DNA of 6,497 nucleotides from CAYSHJ01 sp964589725. Its GTDB lineage: Bacteria > Planctomycetota > Planctomycetia > Planctomycetales > Planctomycetaceae. The notes beneath the pieces were generated by a model. The model made no database searches, was not told the origin of the DNA, and saw nothing but the letters and a program-made list of their open reading frames with translations. Position 1 is the stretch's first letter. Every line of letters begins with the position of its first letter. Shown here one piece after another: positions 1-4,777 of the stretch. The position numbers and the translations under genes are program-made. The DNA lies in contig CAZPUJ010000523.1 of assembly GCA_964589725.1 (NCBI GenBank), forward strand, positions 1-6,497. Direction: 5' to 3'.

Positions 1-128
1 GTGAACCGCATGGCCGACGGAGCCCAGCCTCCGGCCATCGACGCTGCGATGATCACGGCCGAATACAACGCCAATTGAATCGCCGGATCCATGCGCACCT
101 CGCCAGTGCCGCGAAAGGGCGGAATCAT
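1..128 (-). CDS. N-terminus of a membrane protein, possibly a ZIP-family metal transporter (partial)
   Basis: This is the first 42 codons of a minus-strand gene that runs off the left edge of the window. The reading frame opens with an ATG at 128-126 that overlaps the tmk stop codon in an ATGA arrangement. A second in-frame ATG at 92-90 has a better ribosome binding site (GAGGT, 97-101) and starts the peptide MDPAIQLALYSAVIIAASMA. From there the protein is a hydrophobic helix followed by GGWAPSAMRFT, which looks like a first transmembrane segment. The pattern of a short N-terminus, one helix, then GGW-P-x-x-x-R-x-T resembles ZIP-type zinc/iron permeases as I remember them from planctomycetes. 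Only about 30-42 residues are visible, so the family call is tentative. That a real gene starts here is better supported, by the stop-start overlap and the membrane helix. It would be the last visible gene of the mtaB-STAS-tmk run. Confidence 0.5.
   Translation of the reverse strand, partial: MIPPFRGTGEVRMDPAIQLALYSAVIIAASMAGGWAPSAMRF
97..101 (-). promoter_or_regulatory. Ribosome binding site favouring the internal start at 92
   Basis: The minus strand reads GAGGT, then four bases, then ATG at 92-90. This is the only good Shine-Dalgarno match near the start of the partial membrane protein. It favours a 30-residue visible N-terminus beginning MDPAIQ over the longer form that begins inside the tmk stop codon. 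The spacing is short, so coupled re-initiation at 128 stays possible. Confidence 0.4.
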
Positions 129-835
129 GCGGGCTGTGTTAGGCTTTGTCCATCGTCGCCGATCTCGCACAGCAAGTCGTTGACACGCTGGAAAATTTCA
201 TCAGCGACGTCGCAGATGCTTCGCAGCCTGCCGCCGCGAACGGCCTCGATGCGATACCAGCGATCGCTGGTCGCCGCTAGTTCGAGATAAACGTCTCGCA
301 CGCGTTGCAGGTAGGCGGAGTCAGCTTCTTGCAGGTCGGCCGCTTTGTCAGTGTACGAGCGTGGCTTTTTAGCCGCGACGTTTCGTTGAGCCGCTTCCAC
401 GGGGATGTCGAGCAGAATGACCAATCGAGGTTGTGGCAGGCCGAACACGTCGAACTCGATGCGTTCGATCGTCTGCAACAGTTCGCGACGGGACTCGGCG
501 TCGAGCTTCGCTCCCTGATGCGCCAAGTTCGAGGGCACGTAGCGGTCGCAGATCACGACCTCGCTTTGTTCGAGACCTTCACGCAACACGTCCTTCGATT
601 CGAAGCGATCGGCGGCGTAAAGCGTCGCCGCCAGAAACGGATGTACTTCGTCCAATTGTCCGAACCGCCCGTTCAGGAAATCGCCGATCGCGCGACCGAA
701 GAGGGTTTCGCGGTAGCGCGGAAAACTCAACAGATGCACGCGGCGTCCGGCAGCGGTCAGACGGTGGAACAGTTCCTTCGCCTGAGTCCCCTTGCCCGAG
801 CCGTCGATTCCTTCAATCACGATCAGGGGTGCCAC
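125..835 (-). CDS. tmk: Thymidylate kinase (dTMP kinase)
   Basis: It phosphorylates dTMP to dTDP with ATP in the cytoplasm, a required step towards dTTP for DNA synthesis. The 236-residue protein carries the full set of family motifs: a P-loop GIDGSGKGT at residues 9-17; FPRY at 38-41; ADRF at 75-78; and the DRYVPSNLAHQG block at 97-108, which corresponds to the conserved DR(Y/F)xxSxxAYQG nucleoside-binding segment with H in place of the usual Y. A basic lid, KKPRSYTDKAAD, lies near 156-167. The length is slightly above the usual 205-215, mainly from a C-terminal tail of low similarity. The start codon is GTG at 835-833, with no in-frame ATG close upstream; a GAGGG lies about 11 bases away, which is a long spacing. 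It follows the STAS gene by 94 bp, and its stop codon overlaps a possible start of the next gene. The identification is firm. Confidence 0.95.
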   Translation of the reverse strand: MAPLIVIEGIDGSGKGTQAKELFHRLTAAGRRVHLLSFPRYRETLFGRAIGDFLNGRFGQLDEVHPFLAATLYAADRFESKDVLREGLEQSEVVICDRYVPSNLAHQGAKLDAESRRELLQTIERIEFDVFGLPQPRLVILLDIPVEAAQRNVAAKKPRSYTDKAADLQEADSAYLQRVRDVYLELAATSDRWYRIEAVRGGRLRSICDVADEIFQRVNDLLCEIGDDGQSLTQPA

Positions 836-864
836 GATCTGCTTTACCCTCTTCGCAATCCAGA

Positions 865-926
865 CGCCGAAAAGAAACCGCGGACGGATGCGGGATCGGT
901 CCTCAACAGCGAGTGGGTTTTCGGCG
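865..926. repeat. 9-bp perfect inverted repeat between the STAS gene and tmk
   Basis: CGCCGAAAA at 865-873 is exactly repeated in inverse at 918-926 (TTTTCGGCG), with 44 bases between the arms. The outer arm begins four bases after the STAS stop codon. In minus-strand RNA this would make a stem just after the STAS reading frame and upstream of the tmk ribosome binding site. Shorter complementary pieces (GGAC 882-885 with GTCC 899-902) lie inside the loop. No U-run follows, so it is not a classic intrinsic terminator. It could protect or process the mRNA between the two genes. The role is inferred. Confidence 0.4.
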
Positions 927-929
927 AAC

Positions 930-1298
930 TCACGCGAGCTGAGCCAGGGCGGCGGTCTTGTTATCGGCGACCGTGAAGTAGCTCAGCAGCTTGCTGGTTC
1001 GCAGAATCGTGGCCACTCCGTCCGTGAGACCGAACAGCACCATTTCGCCATGATGGCGATGAAGTTTCCGATGCAACGTGATGATTTTGCCGATCACCGA
1101 ACTCGTAAGGTACTCGACGTTCGACATATCTACGGCGACCTTCAACCAGTTGTACTGTTCCACCAGCGTGAACAATTCCTGCCCCAATTGTTCGATGTTT
1201 TCTTCATCGTTGAGCATCTTCATCTTGAATCCCACAATGAGCACGTTGCCGCACTCTTCGAGCGTGGTGTAGGTGGTGGGCAGATCAGGCAGAGCCAT
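930..1298 (-). CDS. STAS-domain protein (anti-sigma factor antagonist-like)
   Basis: The 122-residue protein is a single STAS domain, the fold of SpoIIAA/RsbV anti-sigma antagonists. The visible core is a beta strand (KVAVDMSNVEYL, about 53-64), then TSSVIGKIITLHRKL at 65-79 leading into the first helix, then MVLFGLTDGVATILRTSKL at about 86-104. In SpoIIAA and RsbV the corresponding loop is DS(S/T)G, where a serine is phosphorylated by the partner anti-sigma kinase. Here the loop is T-S-S-V, so the serines (66, 67) remain but the flanking Asp and Gly are replaced. A strong ribosome binding site (AGGAG, 1305-1309) lies six bases from the ATG. No kinase (RsbW/SpoIIAB), phosphatase or sigma factor is adjacent; the neighbours are mtaB and tmk. 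It probably acts in the cytoplasm as a partner-switch protein, but the partner is unknown. Confidence 0.87.
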   Translation of the reverse strand: MALPDLPTTYTTLEECGNVLIVGFKMKMLNDEENIEQLGQELFTLVEQYNWLKVAVDMSNVEYLTSSVIGKIITLHRKLHRHHGEMVLFGLTDGVATILRTSKLLSYFTVADNKTAALAQLA

Positions 1299-1339
1299 GC
1301 CATGCTCCTGTTACGGTTCGAGTTCCTGAAGGATTCGAA

Positions 1340-1386
1340 GTTTGCACCGATTGTTCGCGGCTGCCGAAGTCAGTTCCGTTGCAAAC
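1340..1386. repeat. Imperfect inverted repeat between mtaB and the STAS gene
   Basis: GTTTGCACCG at 1340-1349 pairs with CGTTGCAAAC at 1377-1386 in nine of ten positions (mismatch 1347/1379), across a 27-base loop. It lies in the 108-bp gap on the minus-strand transcript, about 20 bases past the mtaB stop and about 30 bases before the STAS ribosome binding site. No T-run follows it in the minus-strand direction. It may be an intercistronic RNA stem or chance. Confidence 0.25.
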
Positions 1387-1406
1387 ACCCACCCTCCTGG
1401 CCGCGT

Positions 1407-2744
1407 TCAGCAGGATCGGGATTCTAAGCACTCCGGGGCGAACACGCTCGCCCAATGTGGTCCGGAAAGTCGGTCAGCCGCCAAGTTCCCATCCACCTCT
1501 CTCCGGAAATACCCGGCCACAAGATGGCCCAAATCGCACGAATTGCCTGGCAATTCGACGGTCATGTAGCGGCGATCCATGCCGTGGACGAAGCCGGGTC
1601 GCGATTCCGAGAGTCCTTCGACGAGCACTTCGACCTCGGTTTCCAACAGCGACAATTGATAATGTCGAGTCAGTTCGGCCTCTTGCTTGGCGAGTTCTTG
1701 GCAGCGAGCCCGTTTGATTTCGGCGGGCACTTGATTCGGCATCGTTGCTGCGCGAGTCCCGCGTCGACGGCTGAACGGGAAGGTGTGAATCTTCATGAAT
1801 TCGGCGCGGCGGCAAGTGTCGAGCGTCTGTTCAAACTCGGCGTCGGTCTCGCCCGGAAAGCCGACGATGATGTCGGTCGAGAACGCCGGGTTCGGCATGC
1901 GATTGCGCATCGTCGCGATGGTTTCGAGGAATCGCTCGACGCGATATCTTCGACGCATGCGGGCCAGCACCGAATCCGAACCGCTCTGCAAGGCCGGATG
2001 AAAATGCGGACACAAGTGCTCGCAATCGACGGCGGCGGAGATGAAGTCATCGTTGACCTCGGCCGCCTCAATGCTCGACAGCCGTAAACGCCACTTGCCC
2101 GGAATCCGATCCAGACGCTGAAACAGATGCCACAATCGAAACGGTTCGCGCCCCGAGCGCCCGCGCGTCGTGTCGACACCATAGTGGCCGACATGAATAC
2201 CTGTCAGCACGATTTCCCGATAGCCGTAATCCAACAGCCGCCGCACTTCGTCTTCAATGTCATCCGGCGAGCGGCTCTCCAACCGCGGTCGCACGTGCGG
2301 AATGATGCAGTACGAGCACTTCAAGAGGCAGCCGTCTTGCACTTTCACGAACGCTCGCTTGTGCCCGTCGAAGCGGCTGATGCCTGTTGGGAACTCGCTG
2401 ACTCCTAGCCGCAGCAACACGTCGGGCAGCTCGCGCTTGTCGGGAACGACCTCGATGACGTTCGGCAGCGCGGCGAGCGAATCCGGCTCGCGAGTGGCAT
2501 AACAACCCATCACGATCGTTTGCGTCGCTGGATTCTCGCGAGCCATTTGCCGCACGACCTGCCGTCCGCGCGAATCAGCATTCTCCGTCACCGTACAAGT
2601 GTTGAGAACACTCAAGTCTGCCGGCTCCTGTGCCGCCGCCTCGCGGAACCCCGCGCGCAGCAAGGCCTCCCTAACCAGTTGCGTCTCGTACTGGTTCACC
2701 TTGCAACCCAACGTGACCAGCCGACACGTGCGGCTTGCCGCCAT
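1407..2744 (-). CDS. mtaB: tRNA (t6A37) C2-methylthiotransferase MtaB
   Basis: It is a radical-SAM enzyme that adds a methylthio group to C2 of N6-threonylcarbamoyladenosine-37 in ANN-decoding tRNAs, giving ms2t6A and improving decoding accuracy. All three family domains are present in 445 residues. The N-terminal MTTase domain has cluster cysteines C14 (in TLGCKVNQYET), C50 (LNTCTVTENAD) and C81 (VMGCYATREP). The radical-SAM domain has CxxxCxxC at C139, C143 and C146 (DGCLLKCSYCIIPHVR). A C-terminal TRAM RNA-binding domain lies roughly at 365-430. The LGCKVNQYE opening is the MtaB form and differs from the FGCQMN form of MiaB; RimO is also less likely. The ATG at 2744 has GGAG nine bases upstream (plus-strand 2754-2757). 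It is the first gene of the minus-strand run and lies next to the repeat-rich region that should hold its promoter. The last ~17 residues, after the TRAM domain, look unconserved. Confidence 0.94.
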   Translation of the reverse strand: MAASRTCRLVTLGCKVNQYETQLVREALLRAGFREAAAQEPADLSVLNTCTVTENADSRGRQVVRQMARENPATQTIVMGCYATREPDSLAALPNVIEVVPDKRELPDVLLRLGVSEFPTGISRFDGHKRAFVKVQDGCLLKCSYCIIPHVRPRLESRSPDDIEDEVRRLLDYGYREIVLTGIHVGHYGVDTTRGRSGREPFRLWHLFQRLDRIPGKWRLRLSSIEAAEVNDDFISAAVDCEHLCPHFHPALQSGSDSVLARMRRRYRVERFLETIATMRNRMPNPAFSTDIIVGFPGETDAEFEQTLDTCRRAEFMKIHTFPFSRRRGTRAATMPNQVPAEIKRARCQELAKQEAELTRHYQLSLLETEVEVLVEGLSESRPGFVHGMDRRYMTVELPGNSCDLGHLVAGYFRREVDGNLAADRLSGPHWASVFAPECLESRSC

Positions 2745-2783
2745 CGAACGAATCTCCGAGTGTTTCTGGCGTCCTCGCGTTTC

Positions 2784-2823
2784 ACCGCGATGGGGATTGA
2801 GTAACCGCGATGGGGCTTGAGTA
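2784..2823. repeat. Tandem direct repeat, two 20-bp copies
   Basis: ACCGCGATGGGGATTGAGTA at 2784-2803 is followed without a gap by a second copy at 2804-2823 that differs at one base (A2796 versus C2816). The proximal end is 40 bp upstream of the mtaB ATG. Twenty base pairs is close to two helical turns, so the two copies would present the same face of the DNA and could be paired binding sites for a regulator of mtaB. A simple slippage duplication is an equally good reading. Confidence 0.75.
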
Positions 2824-2846
2824 TATGCCTCGCACGGTCGAGTCTG

Positions 2847-2917
2847 ACACGAACCCGAACCGTAAACGTAAACGAGGGCCTATTTCCTCTGCCCTCGCTG
2901 ACGCTTCGGGTTCGTGT
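2847..2917. repeat. Planctomycete-type interspersed palindromic repeat
   Basis: Outer arms of 13 bp match perfectly (ACACGAACCCGAA at 2847-2859 with TTCGGGTTCGTGT at 2905-2917). Inner arms of 7 bp also match perfectly (CGAGGGC at 2873-2879 with GCCCTCG at 2891-2897) around an 11-base loop. The inter-arm spacers are 13 bases on the left and 7 on the right; the difference is exactly one extra copy of CGTAAA in the left spacer. The sequence GCCCTCGCTGACGCTTCGGG and its complement are, from memory, abundant between genes of planctomycetes, often miscalled as small ORFs. RNA from either strand would form a long stem-loop. Whether it is a mobile element, an mRNA stabiliser or a terminator is not known from this sequence. 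Confidence 0.75.
2861..2872. repeat. 6-bp tandem duplication inside the palindrome
   Basis: CGTAAA occurs twice in a row at 2861-2866 and 2867-2872. Removing one copy makes the left and right spacers of the palindrome equal (seven bases each) and leaves four of seven spacer positions complementary. This suggests the duplication arose in an originally more symmetric element. Confidence 0.6.
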
Positions 2918-2943
2918 GAAGGGTACTCCAGAAGGGTACTCCA
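2918..2943. repeat. Tandem direct repeat, two 13-bp copies
   Basis: GAAGGGTACTCCA is repeated perfectly at 2918-2930 and 2931-2943. The first copy abuts the right end of the palindromic element (2917) exactly, so the duplication may be part of the element's flank or a footprint of its insertion. Confidence 0.75.
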
Positions 2944-2966
2944 ACTGTGTCCGATGCGACCGAGCA

Positions 2967-2980
2967 GATGATAGATGATA
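2967..2980. repeat. Tandem direct repeat, two 7-bp copies, next to a small palindrome
   Basis: GATGATA is repeated at 2967-2973 and 2974-2980. It is followed directly by GTTGTGACAAC (2981-2991), a perfect 5-bp inverted repeat around one base, which has the size and shape of a weak operator. Both are short enough that chance is a real possibility. Confidence 0.4.
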
Positions 2981-3100
2981 GTTGTGACAACAACGGTAGC
3001 CAATGGGTCTCATGGCCCGTGCCATCCGGCGTCGAGATCGGCCTGTGAATCCGGGTCATGTTCGACGGTTACTTCCCGATGACTGTCGCTTGCGAGGGCT

Positions 3101-3125
3101 CGGCGGGATATCTAGCCTTCCGCCG
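3101..3125 (+). other. GC-rich hairpin upstream of mqnD
   Basis: CGGCGG at 3101-3106 pairs with CCGCCG at 3120-3125 around a 13-base loop. A short T-run (TTTT, 3131-3134) follows six bases after the stem. It ends 38 bp before the mqnD start codon. It could be a weak terminator protecting mqnD from upstream transcription or a 5'-leader structure. The stem is only six pairs, so this is tentative. Confidence 0.25.
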
Positions 3126-3163
3126 GATGCTTTTCGAATCCTCAAACCCCAAGATTCTCATCC

Positions 3164-4000
3164 ATGCCAATCACAATCAACGTCGGACACAGCCCCGATC
3201 CCGATGACGCCTTCATGTTTCATGCTTTGGCCAACGACAAGATTCCCACGGGCGAATACCGCTTCACGCACACGTTGCAGGACATCGAGACGCTCAATCA
3301 TCGTGCTCAGCGCGGCGAATTGGAACTGACGGCCGTCAGCCTGCATGGGTATGCGTACGTCACCGACAAATACGCGCTATGTGCCTGCGGGGCGTCGATG
3401 GGAGATAACTACGGCCCGATGGTCGTGACTCGGCAGCCGATGGGGATTGGCGACCTACGAGGCAAGAAGATCGCCGTACCCGGCACGCTGACTACGGCGT
3501 TTCTGGCTCTGAAGCTGTGTCTCGGCGACACGTTCACCTTCGAGGTGTATCCGTTCGACGAGATTCTCAACATCGTTGAGGCCGGGAAAGCCGACGCCGG
3601 ATTGATCATTCACGAAGGGCAATTGACCTTTCAAGATCAGGGCCTGCACTTGGTCGTGGACCTGGGCCGCTGGTGGCACGGCGAGACCGGCCTGCCTCTG
3701 CCGCTGGGAGGCAACGCGATCCGCAAAGACCTCGGCCGGCAAAGCATGGATGAGGTGACGGCATTGCTCAAGCAGAGCATTCAGTACGGTCTGGCTCACC
3801 GCCAAGAGGCTCTCAACCATGCACTGCAATACGGCCGAAATCTCGACCGCAGCCAAGCTGACAAGTTCGTCGGCATGTACGTCAACGACTGGACGCTGGA
3901 CTTCGGCCCAAGAGGCCGCGAAGCCGTCGCGCTGCTGCTCCGTAGAGCTTACGAAGCCCGGATCATCCCCAAGCCGGTTGAGTTGGAGTTCATCGGTTGA
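3164..4000 (+). CDS. mqnD: 1,4-dihydroxy-6-naphthoate synthase (futalosine pathway)
   Basis: It converts cyclic dehypoxanthine futalosine to 1,4-dihydroxy-6-naphthoate, a late step of the alternative (futalosine) menaquinone pathway, in the cytoplasm. The 278-residue protein is full length and has the periplasmic-binding-protein-like MqnA/MqnD fold. Visible motifs are GHSPDPDDAFMFHAL (8-22), DIETLN (40-45), SLHGYAYV (59-66), ASMGDNYGP (77-85), PGTLTTAF (106-113), IIHEGQLTF (148-156, with the His that is the proposed catalytic base in characterised MqnD) and LPLPLGG (177-183). The DPDDAFMF and HEGQLTF motifs point to MqnD over the related MqnA. The ATG at 3164 begins right at the family's conserved N-terminus, but no good Shine-Dalgarno is seen in front of it. 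No other mqn gene (A, B, C, E) lies in the window. The presence of the gene implies menaquinone-based respiration. Confidence 0.93.
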   Translation: MPITINVGHSPDPDDAFMFHALANDKIPTGEYRFTHTLQDIETLNHRAQRGELELTAVSLHGYAYVTDKYALCACGASMGDNYGPMVVTRQPMGIGDLRGKKIAVPGTLTTAFLALKLCLGDTFTFEVYPFDEILNIVEAGKADAGLIIHEGQLTFQDQGLHLVVDLGRWWHGETGLPLPLGGNAIRKDLGRQSMDEVTALLKQSIQYGLAHRQEALNHALQYGRNLDRSQADKFVGMYVNDWTLDFGPRGREAVALLLRRAYEARIIPKPVELEFIG

Positions 4001-4059
4001 GCAACTCTGTTGGCGCGTGGCACGACAGGACGCATACTGGCATCGTTCACGCATAAACT

Positions 4060-4066
4060 GGAGGGG
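4060..4066 (+). promoter_or_regulatory. Ribosome binding site that fixes the Uma2 gene start
   Basis: GGAGGGG lies seven bases upstream of the ATG at 4074. The frame is open much further upstream (to 3819), but that extension only overlaps mqnD in another frame. This strong site and the family-typical N-terminus set the start at 4074 (or the adjacent ATG at 4077). Confidence 0.7.
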
Positions 4067-4073
4067 CCGAACG

Positions 4074-4697
4074 ATGATGACTCAAACGCTGGAAGCTGTC
4101 GCCAAAAAATATCGAGGGCGGCGGCCGACTTGGGACATGGCGTTGTTGTATCCCGACCAAGGCACCTGGACCGAGGAAGAATATTTGGATCTTCCCGGAG
4201 GCATGTTGGTCGAATTTACGAATGGCCACGTTGAGGTGCTGCCGATGCCATCCGAATACCACCAAGACGTTGTTCTGAACCTCGCGGAAGCGCTGCGAGC
4301 GTTTGTTCGATCCCGAAATCTCGGAAAGGTGTTGGCCGCTCCGATGCCGGTGAAGGTCAATCAACGCAAGTACCGCGAGCCGGATGTCATCTTCAAACGC
4401 CAACAAAAGTTGTCGTCGAATCCCAAAGAGACGAAGTTTTGGGAAAGCGCCGATCTGGTCGTCGAAGTGGTCAGTGAGGGTGTGGAGAATCGACGTCGTG
4501 ACATGGTCGTGAAGCGCGCCGCCTACGCCGCCGCTAAGATTTCGGAGTACTGGATTGTCGATCTGGAGAAGACCGAAGTCACCGTGCTCAAGCTGCGCAG
4601 CGGCAAGTACACCGTTCACGGAGTGTTCCGCGGCAAAGACGACGTCCAATCGGTGCTGTTTCCCGAGCTGAGCCTGCCGGTTCGCGACATCTTTTGA
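4074..4697 (+). CDS. Uma2-family putative endonuclease (DUF820)
   Basis: The 207-residue protein belongs to the Uma2/DUF820 family, which has a PD-(D/E)xK restriction-endonuclease-like fold and mostly unknown cellular role. Visible features in order are TWTEEEYLDLP (31-41), MLVEFTNGHVEVLPMPS (44-60), HQDVVLNLAEAL (63-74), REPDVIF (101-107, with the metal-binding Asp at 104), DLVVEVVSEG (127-136, with Glu131 and Ser134), the RRRDMVVKRAAYAAA helix (140-154, with Lys147) and ISEYWIVDLE (156-165). Asp104, Glu131 and Lys147 fit the nuclease signature, so it appears intact. It starts 73 bp after mqnD on the same strand with its own strong ribosome binding site. No partner gene such as an antitoxin, methylase or transposase is adjacent. 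The family is often present in many copies in cyanobacteria, Chloroflexi and planctomycetes. The family call is secure; nuclease activity here is inferred. Confidence 0.9.
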   Translation: MMTQTLEAVAKKYRGRRPTWDMALLYPDQGTWTEEEYLDLPGGMLVEFTNGHVEVLPMPSEYHQDVVLNLAEALRAFVRSRNLGKVLAAPMPVKVNQRKYREPDVIFKRQQKLSSNPKETKFWESADLVVEVVSEGVENRRRDMVVKRAAYAAAKISEYWIVDLEKTEVTVLKLRSGKYTVHGVFRGKDDVQSVLFPELSLPVRDIF

Positions 4698-4777
4698 AGG
4701 TCTCACAAGGAAAATTCGAGGCTCTTCAACATGATGTCGCTCCTGCTGCCCACATCTCTTGAAGTAAGGTATCACCC

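Larger units (their letters stand above)
2745..3163. other. Repeat-rich divergent intergenic region between mtaB and mqnD
   Basis: I find no convincing gene in these 419 bases. The short open frames here translate to repeat-derived peptides (TRSVSEG, EPEASA types) or lack family-like features. It must contain the leftward promoter for mtaB and probably the rightward one for mqnD, but no -35/-10 pair stands out and planctomycete promoters often do not match the E. coli consensus. What it does hold is a palindromic element (2847-2917), four tandem duplications (2784-2823, 2861-2872, 2918-2943, 2967-2980), a small palindrome GTTGTGACAAC at 2981-2991, and a GC-rich hairpin at 3101-3125. The stretch 2992-3100 shows nothing I can interpret. 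Confidence 0.7.

Noticed and set aside
1..78. A plus-strand frame open from the window edge to TGA at 76-78, possibly the end of a gene
   Set aside because: Only 25 codons with no recognisable features. The minus strand offers a better reading, a membrane helix directly after tmk.
305..976. Long plus-strand open frames opposite tmk and the STAS gene (223 and 211 residues)
   Set aside because: Composition is Arg/Gln-rich without family features, and the opposite strand encodes well-supported proteins.
2696..3025. Small minus-strand open frames across the intergenic repeats (109 and 73 residues)
   Set aside because: Their peptides (TRSVSEG and EPEASA types) come from translating the palindromic repeat. 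They would overlap the mtaB start and have no independent support.
2745..3163. Possible CRISPR array or mobile element, given the repeats
   Set aside because: The repeats are two-copy, adjacent, unrelated in sequence and lack spacers; no transposase or cas gene is present.
3434..3449. CGATGGGGATTG inside mqnD matches part of the 20-bp repeat upstream of mtaB
   Set aside because: A 12-base match is expected about once by chance in a window of this size, and here it is fixed by coding sequence (PMGIG).
4694..4764. TTGAAG/CTTCAA inverted pieces around 4694, 4724 and 4759 between the Uma2 gene and the SDR gene
   Set aside because: Stems of only six AT-rich pairs with long loops and mutually exclusive pairings; no T-run. 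Not distinguishable from chance.
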